From NCBI GenBank assembly GCA_016946835.1, contig JACVTC010000167.1:102001-166000 (forward strand): a stretch of DNA of 64,000 bases, read 5' to 3'. Source of the DNA: Neocallimastix lanati (nom. inval.). Its lineage: Eukaryota > Neocallimastigomycota > Neocallimastigomycetes > Neocallimastigales > Neocallimastigaceae. This document shows positions 1 through 10,699 of this stretch, piece after piece (positions within the stretch are counted from its first letter, which is position 1; each line of letters begins with the position of its first letter). A program made the position numbers and the translations under genes. Under the pieces are notes generated by a model. It searched no databases and was not told the DNA's origin. It saw only the letters and a list, made by a program, of their open reading frames with translations.

Positions 1-755
1 AAGTTTTATTTAAGTTGTTATTTAATTATAAATTTTTATTTATTTATTATTTAAAAATAAAAATAAAATTAATTAATACATGTATTTAATTATTATCTTT
101 TTATTTTATCGCTCAACTATTTATTTTATTTTATTTTATTTTATTTTATCTTTCAACTATTTATTTTATTTTATTTTATTTTATTTTAAAAATAAAATAT
201 AAAATATTAAAATAAAATAATAATTATTAAAAATAATTAAAATATAATAAAATAAAATAATTAAAATGAAATAAAAAACTTAATTCATTTATAAATTATA
301 TACATATTTACATAACATAAAATTTATGTTATAAATTTTATATTTGCATTAATTTTATGTATTTTCTAGAATTTATGTTGTTACATAAATTTATCTTATA
401 TCACGTTATTTTTAGATCATTTTATAAATCAAATGATAATTAAGTGATTTATTAATTTATTTATATGTAATTATTAATAAAATAATTTATTAATAATTAA
501 GATTTTTATTTTCATATCATTCGTCCCTTCTTTAGTTACAACTATGGTATAGTTGTTGAATTAAATTTTATTATATTTTTACGTATTTTTTTTTTTTTTT
601 TAATTTTTTTTTTTTTTGTTAAACTGAGTTAAATATTTAAATTTGAATATATTAAAAATTAATTACTGAATAAAAAAATTTTTTTATTTTTTTTTTTTTT
701 TTTAATTAAATGACAATAATAAAAATTTTTTTTTATATATATAATAATTCTTTTG
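1..755. repeat. AT-only intergenic DNA with (TTTTA)n tracts
   Basis: No gene is visible. Positions 108-187 hold two neighbouring TTTTA pentamer tracts separated by a copy of the word TCAACTATT, and 585-705 hold several T homopolymers of 10-18 bases. The rest is unstructured A/T with scattered stops in all frames. Confidence 0.6.
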
Positions 756-1631
756 TTAATAACATTTATAATTTTTTTTCCGATATTTATAATTTCTTAT
801 CATCCATATTATTTTTAATTTAATGTTTAAACTTTTAATATCAATAATTTTAAGATTAAAAATATTATTGTCATTAATATTGGTTTTACTGTTTTTCATA
901 AATTGATTTTTATTATTGTTATTTTCAAAATTATTTCCGCTATAAATCTTAATAATTTTATTCTTTTTATTAATTTTATTGTTTGTCAAATTAGGCTTTT
1001 TATCCTTGTTATTTTCAGAACTATAATTACTAATTTTAATATTTTCATTATCTTTAATATTATTATTATTAATATTAATTTTATTAATAACAATTTTATT
1101 ATTATCAACACTATTTTTATTTATAATCTCTTCATTAGCTTTATTGTCTTTATTAATTTTAATTTTAATATTTTTAATTTCATTATTATATTTTTCATTA
1201 TTACTTTTATTAACTTGATCAACTCCGATATTATTCTTTTCGTTGTTCTTTTCATTATTCTTTTCATTATTCTTTGAAATATTATAGTGATTATTATTAA
1301 AATTATCCATAAAGAAATTTTTTCTTTCCTCTGGAATGAATGTGGAAATTGTAGTACATATATCAGTTAATGATATATATTGTAATTCGGATTCATAGAA
1401 ATTGATTAGCATTTCTAATGAATCCTCATCCTTGTAGCCTTTTATTTTCATTATTCCTTTTTTCCCAATTAATCTTAGAATGTTAACAAATTCTTTAGCT
1501 TCAAAGTCTTCTTTATTTGGATAAATCTCAGCTATAATTTTCTCCAAATATTTTTGAAATATTTTTTCTTCGTTATAATAAGTGTTGGTTTGGTTATAGG
1601 GAGTTATCCTTCTCCCTGAATTATTATTCAT
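756..1631 (-). CDS. Hypothetical Asn/Lys-rich protein, 291 aa
   Basis: Single open frame with an ATG start (MNNNSGRRITPYNQ) and no recognised family. Residues 1 to about 110 are compositionally complex, with mixed charged and hydrophobic residues that look helical (for example EFVNILRLIGKKG), so this part resembles real coding sequence. From about residue 115 the protein becomes Asn/Lys/Ile-rich and contains a short tandem NNEK repeat; the last 40 residues may simply be AT-rich read-through. There is no signal peptide or membrane segment. Upstream and downstream DNA is AT-only, as expected around genes in such genomes. It could be a lineage-specific gene, or a first ORF left by a retroelement; no LTR is seen close by. 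Confidence 0.5.
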   Translation of the reverse strand: MNNNSGRRITPYNQTNTYYNEEKIFQKYLEKIIAEIYPNKEDFEAKEFVNILRLIGKKGIMKIKGYKDEDSLEMLINFYESELQYISLTDICTTISTFIPEERKNFFMDNFNNNHYNISKNNEKNNEKNNEKNNIGVDQVNKSNNEKYNNEIKNIKIKINKDNKANEEIINKNSVDNNKIVINKININNNNIKDNENIKISNYSSENNKDKKPNLTNNKINKKNKIIKIYSGNNFENNNNKNQFMKNSKTNINDNNIFNLKIIDIKSLNIKLKIIWMIRNYKYRKKNYKCY

Positions 1632-2149
1632 ATTATATATATAATTATATATATTTTTTATTTTTAATTAAAATATAAAAATTAACATAATTATTAATTT
1701 ATAAAATAACTATTATTATTAGAAAATAAAATAATAATTAAAAAAAAAATTTTTTTTATAATATAAATATATATTAAAATATATTCATATATATAAGATA
1801 TAATCAACTCTTTTACTAATATTATATAATCAATTCTTTTAATAAAATTATATAAATATATTATACAATAAATTTATATATATAATACGATTTAATCAAT
1901 TTTGTTATAAAGTTATATAAATATATATTAGGATATATTTATATATAAAATACTATTTAGTTTAATAAAAAAAATTTTTTTATAAAATTAATTTTTTTTT
2001 AAAATTAATTTTTAAATTTTTGAAATATCTGTTTTTAAGAAAATTAGAAATCATTTGTTTTTATAAAATTATTATTAAAATTTTTTTTAAAATAATTATT
2101 GAAAATAATTATATTCTTCTTCTCCTCTAAGAGAACCGATATCTCCTCC

Positions 2150-2220
2150 AATTGATAAAGTACACCTAAATAAAACTTCTCCCAACAAGAGAACTTGAAC
2201 CTAGGAGTACTTTATCAATT
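2150..2220. repeat. Long hairpin with internal B-box-like word
   Basis: A perfect 14-bp inverted repeat (2150-2163 against 2207-2220) encloses about 43 bases. Inside, and just left of it, the motif TTCTC-spacer-GAGAA occurs twice, each copy able to form its own small hairpin. On the minus strand the enclosed word GGTTCAAGTTC resembles a Pol III B box (GGTTCGANTCC), but no full tRNA fold is seen. Confidence 0.45.
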
Positions 2221-3194
2221 TCAATAAATATTAAATTATATTAAATTATATAAATTATTAAATTATGCTGAATTTAATTTATTTAATAAATAAATATTTA
2301 AATAACTTTTATAAATTAAAATATGTTATTAAACAAACATTAATATAAGAATAAATTAAAATATTAAAATTATATAATTATATTTTTTAATCAAATAATT
2401 TTTAGTATTATCATATTTAAATTATTATTCAAATTTATTTTTAATTGATAATTTATTTTTAACAATTAAACAATTATATAGTACTATTTAATAGTTAAAA
2501 ATTCTTAATTATATTTAAAACAATTTTAATTAAAATATAAAAGTTTAAATTGAATAATGTATATAAAAAGTGAACAAAATAACAAAATAAAGAAAATTAT
2601 TAATAACGATAATAAAAATAAAAATTATTTATAAATTATTAAAAATTGAATATTCCAATCAAACCATTACACTTTAAAAAGGTTAGGTTAAATATAAACT
2701 AAAACAACGAATAATAAATAATTAAAGGCTAAGATAATTTGGCATCTCTCTATTCGAGTTGTTGTACAAAACACTAATATTAATATTTAAATAGTCATTT
2801 CCTAACACTTAAATTATATAGTGAAGCGCTGATTTACTCTATCTGTAATTAGTTGGCTAGGTTTACACTAAGTATTTTATTTATATTTTAAAATAATTAA
2901 TTTTTATTTATTTAATATTATATAATTTGATACAACAATTTAACTTAATATTATCGCTAGTGCGTTAACTTACAATTACATGTTATATTTATACAAGAGA
3001 TTATTTTAATGATTGATTATAATATTATTTTATTTAAACTTACATATCATTTATTATAAAACTAACTATAAATAAATTTAACTAAATATAGAAATTAATA
3101 ATAAAAATAATAAAATAATTGTACATTTATTGTACAAAACTAAGCTAAGATTTTATTTGATTAGCTGGAATTGTTAACTGTTTTAAGATATATT

Positions 3195-3229
3195 ACGTTA
3201 CCACAATGATATCATTAGACAGGTAACGT
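3195..3229. repeat. Nested palindrome
   Basis: An 8-bp inverted repeat, ACGTTACC (3195-3202) and GGTAACGT (3222-3229), flanks a perfect 12-bp palindrome AATGATATCATT at 3205-3216. This may be a protein-binding site or a remnant of a transposon end; nothing nearby decides. Confidence 0.4.
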
Positions 3230-4095
3230 TTAACCATGTATCTGTTATAATACGATGCTTATAAATAACATAGAAATAAAAGTAAAAATAAGTTATAACA
3301 ATTGATAAATGATTTAATACATATAAATAAATTAGATTGTACAAATAATAAATATTAATAAAATTAAATAAGATAAACTGACCAGTAGAATAGAATTAAG
3401 AGAAGTATTGAAGTTTAAAATGAAGAAAATAAATAATAAATTAAGAAGGGAGTTAGAGAGATAACTAAAAATATTATTAAGGAGAGAAAACTTAATATTA
3501 TTATAATTATAGTTATAAAGTAAATAATAAGTTATTTAGAGGAATTAACTAATATAAATTTTAATAGAATTAATAATTAATATATCTAAAATAATATATT
3601 GACTTTTGCTTAAATATAAAATAAAATAAAATATTAAAATAAGACAAACAAATTATTATCATTGTTTTTTATTTATTTTATTAGTGTGAGTTTATTATTA
3701 TATTCTTCTATTATAATATATTATTTTATAATTAAGCAACTTGCTCAACCTAATACTGATACTTTTAATAATCTCGTATCATTGTTGTTACGGAATTAAT
3801 AAATAAATAAAACTATAAATAATTATTAAAAATAAAAGATTATTAATATTAATTAAATTAAATAATAAATTTTAAAACATTAAAATAATTATAGAATTAG
3901 TTATAAATTTGATTAATATATTAATTAATATTTTGATTTAATAATGTAATACTTTAATATGATATAAAATAAAAATAAAAACTTTAATAATTAATAAATT
4001 ATTTTATTAATAATTACATAAAATAAATCAATTAATCACTTGATTAATTATCATATGATTTATAAAATGATCTAAAAATAACATGATACAGTATA

Positions 4096-4713
4096 TGATA
4101 TGCAGGACTTTTATGTGTTACTAATTTTTAATAGTATCATTATATTTAATTAACCTTTATTAATATATTTTAATTCACAAAACCCAATTAACCAAGGGTC
4201 TTCTCTAAATTAGAATAAAGAAGAATAGTTATTAATATATATTTATTATATATTAAAAATAATAAATACAATAAATATAACTACATAATTCTTAAAAATG
4301 AAAATAAGAATAATAAAGTTAAATATATAAGAATATAATTATATTATAAATATGAATATAATAATATCAACTATATATATATTTAATTATAATTAAAATA
4401 ACGAAAATTATTTCATTATATTATAATATATAGAAGAATTATGTATTTTTAATATAAACTTTAAAATAAATAAGAATATTTAAGTTATATATATAATAAT
4501 ATTCTTATTATATATATTTAGAAGAAATTAACTATTTAATTTAATATATTTGATATATTTCATATTATAATGAATAATATATATATGAATGATGAATAAT
4601 ATATGAATAAGAAATTATTTCAAATATTATTATTGACAAATGATATAAATTTAATATTTAATAATTATTATTAAATATACAAATATGTTGCTACACATAT
4701 TTGTTTTATATCA
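4096..4713. mobile_element. LTR of retrotransposon family D (copy D-1)
   Basis: The segment begins TGATATGC and ends TTATATCA, so it has the TG...CA ends and short inverted termini of an LTR. It matches 52979-53669 along its whole length, including the shared words GGACTTTTATGTG near the left end, CCAAGGGTCTTCTCTAAATTA, and TGTTGCTACACATATTTG near the right end. No internal element region is attached and no matching target duplication is seen (GTATA on the left, AAAAT on the right), so it is a solo or decayed LTR. Confidence 0.7.
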
Positions 4714-6333
4714 AAAATAATAATAATCTTATTAATGAAAAACATACAATTTTAGCTAGCGCTACTCACACTAAACCTTATAATATAGCGAAGGACTTAG
4801 CAAATTCAAAATGTGACAATTCTTTTGTACAACTTTTAGATATTTGTCCAAAATTAAGATCAGATTAAATAAATATTTAAAATTAGAAAATTAAAAATTT
4901 CAGGTTCAATTAATATTAATAATGATTTTATTCTAAATTTAAATCCAATCATATAAATTAATTAATTACATAAATTACATAAATTAATATTTAAAATAAT
5001 AAAATATAATTAATATAAAAATTATTTTATAGAATATAAGAAAATTATTAATAGTAAAGAATATAATAATATATTTTTATATAATAAATTATTAAGAATT
5101 TATGTTAAAAATATCATTATTATTCTATTCTTTATCAAAAATGATACCTAACTTATAAAAAAAGTCACTTTAGGGTCGGAACAAACAAGTTTTCTTAATA
5201 TAAAATAATATATTCTAATAATAAGAATTAAATAACACTCAAATAAAAAATTAATTTAAACATAGATAATAATATTATTTAATATTTTTATTTTAGTATT
5301 TTATTATTTTCTCTGCTTTTATATTTCAAATTAATAATTTTATATATTTAACTCTAAAATCTCTTTTCTCTATTTATTATTTATTATAAAATTTCTCTCT
5401 CTATTTTCTAATCTTAATTGTAAAGTATAAATCTTTTATTTTAACTATTGAGTAATTCTTTTTCTCTAAGAATTCCCCTTTCTAATTATTTAATAATTGA
5501 TCTTTTTATACTAAATTTTCTCAATTCCTATTGGTAGTTAATTATTATTTAATTATATTAAAATATTTAATATTCTTCACTAATCCACATATTAATATTG
5601 TTATTTTCTATTTTTTTACAATTATTTTCTATTATTCTATGAGTAACGTATCAAAAATTGACAAATGTTGATTATTATCTTAATTTAGAATTTACTTCTA
5701 AAAGTGATAATAATGTGTCAATTAAAAAGGTAGTTATTAACACAATAATGTTAATTAAAACACTAAAGTTTAAAGTAAGAAAAGAATATTTGTTTTTTTA
5801 TAATAAAACTTTATTTATTAATATAAAAATGTACTTTTTATTATTTTGAATATTTATATTCTTAATAAAAAGTATTTAAAATAAATGAGAATAAAAGAAA
5901 ATAATTTATTAAAACTTAAATTTTAAATTTTTAATTCTTGAATTCTGATTTTTCTATTTTTAAAGAAATATTTACAAGTTTTTATATTTTTCTTTTAAGT
6001 TTAAATTATTTAAAATAAAACTATATAATTATTTTAAGTAAACACTTTTAAGATATAATAAACAATTTTGTTATTATTAATAAGTTTCTTTTTAATTAAT
6101 ATTAATATCAATTTAAACTGAGATTTAATTTAAAATCGTTAAAGTAAAATAAAAGAATAATTTAATATAAAATACATTGTTCTTTAAATTAAAATAATAA
6201 TTATTTAATAATTTTAAATCTTTTAATTTATTTTTATTAAAATATTATTTTATAATTATCAATAACTAATGAAGAGGGTTATTATTCCATTTTATTGATT
6301 CTTCTTAATTTATAATTTGGTTATTTATCAAAA
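4714..6333. other. AT-rich intergenic DNA
   Basis: Nothing convincing is seen. 4740-4870 is slightly more complex (AGCTAGCGCTACTCACAC) and may be a retroelement scrap. 5280-5480 is pyrimidine-rich, with several TTTCTCTC runs. A 63-codon open frame at 5658-5849 lacks an ATG and is not supported as a gene. Confidence 0.35.
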
Positions 6334-7292
6334 TGTAAGAATCTATAATTATTTTTAAATAAAATAATTATATTTTCTTAGTTAAGTTATAATTATAATT
6401 TTATTTAATTATATAATATTTATTCATTTAAATATTAATAATAGTTTATTTAACTCAATATTAAATATTCATTAATTTAATACAACAAAATTTATTTAAT
6501 TAATTATTATTTATACATTTATAAATAATTATAGTTTATTTAATTATACATTTAATTATTAAATTTATTATTCTTTATTTATTTAATTAAATTGTAAACA
6601 AATATATTATGTATTCTAATATGTATTTAATAATGTATTCTGTATTTTGTTTATTAATATCTTATTATGTTATTTTCCTTATTTGTAAATTTATGATTTT
6701 ATGATCGAAATATTTTTTATTATTTTATTCTTTTATTTTCGATCAATTACATTAGATTAGCGAATCGGTCAATTAGGGTTTTTCCCAATCACTTTTTAAA
6801 AGTAATTGGTTTTACCTAATTGATACGATGATCGATATGGATAGAATATCGATCAAAAATCTTATCTAGGTTTTTCTCTCTAATCTTTTCCTAGATAAGA
6901 GATTTGTTAAGATTAGAAAACATTTTTTAATTTAACCTTATTTTTCAAAAAAGTATTAATAAGGCTCTTGAATTCTCTTTGAGAAATCAAGAGTTATTAT
7001 TATAACAATTATAATATAGTAATAACATTAATAAATATTTTATATTTCTATTTTAATAAAGTAAGTTTTAATAAAACAAATTTAAAAATAAAATAAAATA
7101 ATATAATCTTTTCTCTTTGACAATTCTGTGTTATTAGTTTATTATAATTAGTTATAATAAACTCTCTCTTATAGAAGATAAGTATATTTATCTTTTTTGC
7201 TTTCTCAATTTAATAATAAATATTATTTAGTTATTATTAAGTTGTAGTTAATAATTTAATTATAATTAATTTTATAATTAAATTATTATACA
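6334..7292 (+). mobile_element. E-family LTR (copy E-1), plus orientation
   Basis: Starts TGTAAGAATCTATAATT and ends TACA. The first roughly 680 bases are almost the same as E-2 (9732 onward) and, inverted, E-3. Shared landmarks are the ATCGGT...AATTAG block, the 14-base stem words CTTATCTAGG and CCTAGATAAG, and GAAATCAAGAGTTATTAT. The last 44 bases form a 17-bp perfect hairpin (7249-7265 with 7272-7288). No target duplication is evident. A SINE-like element lies 15 bases downstream. Confidence 0.75.
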
Positions 7293-7294
7293 AA

Positions 7295-7307
7295 ATAAAT
7301 TAAGAAA
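7295..7307. repeat. Left 13-bp target-site duplication of SINE-like element
   Basis: ATAAATTAAGAAA here is repeated exactly at 7748-7760, on the two sides of the GC-richer segment 7308-7747. Length and position are typical of target-primed retroposition. Confidence 0.75.
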
Positions 7308-7378
7308 GCCATGTTGGTCCAGTCGGTTAGGACGATACAGGTTACTGTAGGGGGGGGGTTCGAATCCTCGGCATGGCA
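7308..7378 (+). other. tRNA-like head of the SINE (A and B boxes)
   Basis: The acceptor stem GCCATGT pairs with GCATGGC (one G-T), the D stem GTCC/GGAC is perfect, and the T arm carries GTTCGAAT with four of five stem pairs. The acceptor end and D arm resemble eukaryotic tRNA-His. The anticodon arm is wrong for a tRNA: TACAG/CTGTA pairs with only a 4-base loop, and the total is 71 bases. A nine-G run lies before the T loop. So this is a tRNA-derived promoter region and not a functional tRNA. Confidence 0.7.
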
Positions 7379-7747
7379 TCAAATGATCGGACGAGGTTTC
7401 TATCCTGGGATATCATGAGACCGTGATATTCATAAGGCTTTCCCTCAAATGATTATTTCACCCAACCCTGATACTAAGCTTTGAATTGAAGCATAGACCT
7501 TGATAATTGTAATATTTCCAATCTCCAATGATTACACCCACTAGGGAGGAGTTAATGATTCCGTTCTGATGCTCGTAGTCAATAGAGATATATGTAGGAA
7601 CGTTAGGAATGAATCTCCGGCAGTGTGTAACGACGATTGCGAGCGGCGAAGCTGATACAGTATGCCAATAACTCATCACCATACAATTAATTAATAACTG
7701 TATGGCCATATTGGGAGATGGGTAACCAATATGTGCAGTCTATGTAT
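7308..7747 (+). mobile_element. tRNA-headed SINE-like element, 440 bp
   Basis: A sharply bounded, G/C-richer segment in AT-only DNA. Its first 71 bases are tRNA-like, with a Pol III A box (TGGTCCAGTCGG) and a B box (GGTTCGAATCC). A body of about 370 bases follows that resembles neither a tRNA nor any coding frame (the one 83-codon minus frame inside it is a shadow). The right end is CAGTCTATGTAT. Exact 13-bp direct repeats flank it. There is no terminal poly-A, so mobilisation would depend on a partner LINE recognising the 3' sequence. The alternative is a tRNA-derived non-coding RNA gene that happened to be retroposed once. Confidence 0.75.
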
Positions 7748-7760
7748 ATAAATTAAGAAA
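7748..7760. repeat. Right 13-bp target-site duplication of SINE-like element
   Basis: Exact copy of 7295-7307 (ATAAATTAAGAAA), directly after the last base of the SINE-like element. Confidence 0.75.
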
Positions 7761-8012
7761 AATTTTAATTTAAATACTTCAATTGAAAAGATGTATAATA
7801 GAATACTATTCTAATATATTAGCTAATGTAGACTCATATTTATTACAATATAAAGTAGAAAATAACTTTATGCATGAAAAACATAAAATTAATGATATAA
7901 TCCAATTAAAAGATTATTGAACCAACAAAAAGATAATTTATTCCAATATATTGATAATATACTTGAGAATAAAAGTAGAGAATATAATAAAAATACTTAT
8001 TATATACATACA

Positions 8013-8015
8013 TTA

Positions 8016-8072
<57 letters not shown>

Positions 8073-8073
8073 T
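8013..8073. repeat. (AAT)n microsatellite
   Basis: About 20 uninterrupted AAT units between AT-rich flanks. Confidence 0.85.
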
Positions 8074-8089
8074 ATTAACAGACAGGGCT

Positions 8090-8361
8090 GATCTATTTTT
8101 AAATATATATATTTTTATTTATTAAATTTATATTAGAGAGACTACACATTTAATGTGTAAGATTTACATTAATTATATACATGATATATCATATGATTTA
8201 TATGAATTTATAGTATGATCATACATTTATGTTATATTTTATAGATTTATGTCATTAACATAATTAATGTTAATTTAACATATTATTATATTTTATTAAT
8301 TATTATTTATATATAAAATTATTTATTTAACTTATTTATTTTATTTATTTATATTATAACA
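8090..8361 (-). mobile_element. Copia 3' LTR (minus strand; left edge uncertain)
   Basis: On the minus strand, a purine tract (TTGAGGAGGAG, 8362-8372) is followed directly by TGTTATAATATA, the classic junction of a copia polypurine tract and 3' LTR. The LTR therefore starts at 8361 and runs leftward. Its far end is not clear; the AAT microsatellite sets a limit. The palindromic word ACACATTTAATGTGT lies inside. Confidence 0.5.
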
Positions 8362-8381
8362 CTCCTCCTCAAACCAGCTTT

Positions 8382-8596
8382 TTAATTATTAGTAAAAATC
8401 TGATTTGCGAAGTTTTTAATGTTATCTCTATTAAAGTGATATTTGATTGAAATATGTTTTAGTTTTGGATTTAAATCTCCATTTTCCATTGCAATTTTAC
8501 TTGGTAAATTATCAGTATATAAAGTTATTGGTTTTTTAAAATTAAGTAATTCAAATAAAATATTTTTAATCCATAAAATTTTCTTTATACATGTAA
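8382..8596 (-). pseudogene. Ty1/copia RNase H C-terminal fragment
   Basis: The minus-strand frame reads about 71 residues and ends at a stop just before the polypurine tract. It contains LYTDNLPSKIAMENGD and then KHISIKYHFNRDNI. These match the copia RNase H pattern in which D-N-x-x-S is followed by K-H-I-D-I-x-Y-H-F-I-R-E. It is the end of a pol polyprotein. Everything upstream is missing because the frame stops at the words TGTAAGAATCTAAGAAT, right next to the family-C LTR. Fragment, not functional. Confidence 0.8.
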
Positions 8597-8608
8597 GAAT
8601 CTAAGAAT

Positions 8609-9728
8609 TGATACGGGCTGGGGTTGAAACACTAAGATATTCAAAACAAAAAAAATAAATATTAACACATCACTATAAAAATAAATTTGGAAACAAGAAA
8701 AAAATTAAATTTTAAAATATTCTTTATTTAAATTTAAAATTAAAATTATTTGTTCCAAGTATTAAAAAGAAAGAAATTTATTCTTCTTTTTATACTTTTA
8801 TTTTAATACATTTTATTAATCATTAATATATTTTTTATAAAAAAAACTAATATTTTATTTTAATTTTTAACTATTATTTTAAATTATTTTAATAAAAAAT
8901 AATATTTATTAAATTAAAATATAAAAATTAATTTAAAGATTGTATCACGAAAGGCATTCCGGGCGGTAGCTTCTTCTTGATATTGTTTTTCAGAGAGAGA
9001 ATTATACAGAATTGATATTTTCTGTATTTTAGATCATTTTTATTATTGAAATTCTTCTGTATTTTAGTTCATTTTTATTTTAATAAAGATTTAATTTATT
9101 TTTGATTTTTGATTTATTTTTAGTTTATTTCAAAGGTTTAGAAAATATTATACAGAAACTTATAATTCTGTATTTTATATCAAATATTTATTGAAATAGG
9201 TTTTTATTACACTTTAATATAAAAATAAGAATTAGTAATGATTTAAATTATATATAATTTTTAATAAGAATATTTAGTAATAATTTTTATTATATTTGAT
9301 ATTAATAAAAGATTTTAATAAAAATATTTAATAATAATTTTTATTATATTTAATATTAATAAAAGAAATTAATAAGAATATTTAATAATAATTTTTATTA
9401 TATTTAATATTAATAAAAGAAATTAATAAGAATATTTAATAATAATTTTTATTAGATTTGATATTAATAAAAGAAATTAATATGAATATTTAATAATAAT
9501 TTTTGTTATATTTAATATTAATAAAAGAAATTAATAAGAATATTTAATAATAATTTTTATAATATTTGATATTAATAAAGGAAATTAATAAGAATATTTA
9601 ATAATAATTTTTATTATATTTAATATTAATAAAAGATTTTAATAATAAGATTTAATAATAATTTTTATTATATTATTATTAAGAGTATTTAATAGGAAAT
9701 ACAAGGTATTTAGTGACACCCCGTATCA
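8609..9728. mobile_element. LTR of gypsy family C (copy C-1), solo
   Basis: Begins TGATACGGGCTGGGGT and ends ACACCCCGTATCA, giving a perfect 9-bp terminal inverted repeat (TGATACGGG/CCCGTATCA). It matches 28625-29955, the LTR next to element C. About eight copies of a 53-bp minisatellite fill 9262-9677. No internal region is attached. The left flank GAAT (8605-8608) is mirrored by GAAT after the right end if the later E insertions are disregarded, which suggests a target duplication. Orientation relative to C-2 is the same, so its parent element would be on the minus strand. Confidence 0.8.
9262..9677. repeat. 53-bp minisatellite inside LTR C-1
   Basis: About eight imperfect units built on TATTTAATAATAATTTTTAT followed by TAATATTAATAAAAGA. 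The same array sits in LTR C-2 with about twelve units. Confidence 0.8.
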
Positions 9729-9731
9729 GAA
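9727..9731. repeat. CAGAA target duplication (left of E-2)
   Basis: CAGAA precedes E-2 here, lies between E-2 and E-3 (10695-10699) and between E-3 and E-4 (11510-11514). Its CA is the last dinucleotide of LTR C-1. Confidence 0.7.
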
Positions 9732-10694
9732 TGTAAGAATCTATAATTATTTTTAAATAAAATAATGATATTTTCTTAGTTAAGTTATAATTATAACTTT
9801 ATTTAATTATATAATATTTATTCATTTAAATATTATTAATAATTTATTAAACTCAATATTAAATTTTCATTAATTTAATACAACAAATTTATTTAATTAA
9901 TTATTATTTATACATTTATAAATAATTATAGTTTATTTAAATATACATTTAATTATTAAATTTATTAGTCTTTATTTATTTAATTAAAATGTAAACAAAT
10001 ATATTATGTATTCTAATATGTACTTAATAATGTATACTGTATTTTGTTTATTAATATTATTATTATGTTATTTTCCTTATTTATAAATTTATGATTTTAT
10101 GATCGAAATATCTTTTATTATTCTATTCTTTTATTTTCGATCAATTAGATTAGATTAGCGAATCGGTTAATTAGAGTTTTCCCAATCACTTCTTAAAAGT
10201 AATTGGTTTTACCTAATTGATACGATGATCGATATTGATAGAATATCGATCAAAAATCTTATCTAGGTTTTTCTGTCTAATCTTTTCCTAGATAAGAGAT
10301 TTGTTAAGATTAGAAAGCACTTTTTTTAAATTTAACCTTATTTTAATTAAAAAGTATAAATATCACTCTTGAGTTCGCTTTAGAGAAATCAAGAGTTATT
10401 ATTATAAGAAAGAACAATAATAATAACCAAATAAAATAAAAAATTATTCTTATTATTTTAAATCTTAAAAAACATTATTAATTAATAAAGCATCTTAAAA
10501 CATAATTATCTTAAAATAATAAACAAATACTGTGTTCTAATATTTGAATCTGTGTTATTAGTTGTTAACCCTTATAATAAACTCGACCAAAGTAAGTATA
10601 TCTTACATTACACCTCTCAATCTATTAATGTTTTTCATTAATAAATTGTAGTACAGAACTAATTTATGAATAACTTCATAAAGTAGTTCTTACA
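9732..10694 (+). mobile_element. E-family LTR (copy E-2), plus orientation, solo
   Basis: Starts TGTAAGAATCTATAATT, ends GTTCTTACA, and is flanked on both sides by CAGAA. It is close to E-1 through the U3-like part and diverges in the last 250 bases. Its final bases form a 16-bp hairpin with one mismatch (10655-10670 with 10675-10690, loop TAAC) that includes G/C pairs (AGAACT with AGTTCT). No internal region is attached. Confidence 0.8.
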
Positions 10695-10699
10695 CAGAA
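10695..10699. repeat. CAGAA shared by E-2 and E-3
   Basis: Five bases that serve at once as the right flank of E-2 and the left flank of E-3. Confidence 0.7.

Larger units (their letters stand above)
1632..4095. other. AT-rich intergenic DNA with two inverted-repeat islands
   Basis: No coding sequence can be supported. Two places are richer in G/C than their surroundings: 2116-2222, which is strongly foldable, and 2650-3250, which contains the word TTGTACAAAAC twice and a nested palindrome at 3195-3229. The latter may be a very decayed mobile element, but no ends are recognisable. Confidence 0.4.

Noticed and set aside
903-1277. 124-codon Ile/Phe/Asn frame on the plus strand
   Set aside because: Antisense shadow of the Asn-rich gene at 756-1631.
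5658-5849. 63-codon frame
   Set aside because: No ATG at the start, AT-biased composition, no domain.
7308-7378. Functional tRNA gene
   Set aside because: Anticodon arm does not form a 7-base loop and the gene is followed by a retroposon body with target duplications, so a SINE head fits better.
7458-7709. 83-codon minus frame inside the SINE-like element
   Set aside because: Sits in a non-coding retroposon body; no start context or homology.
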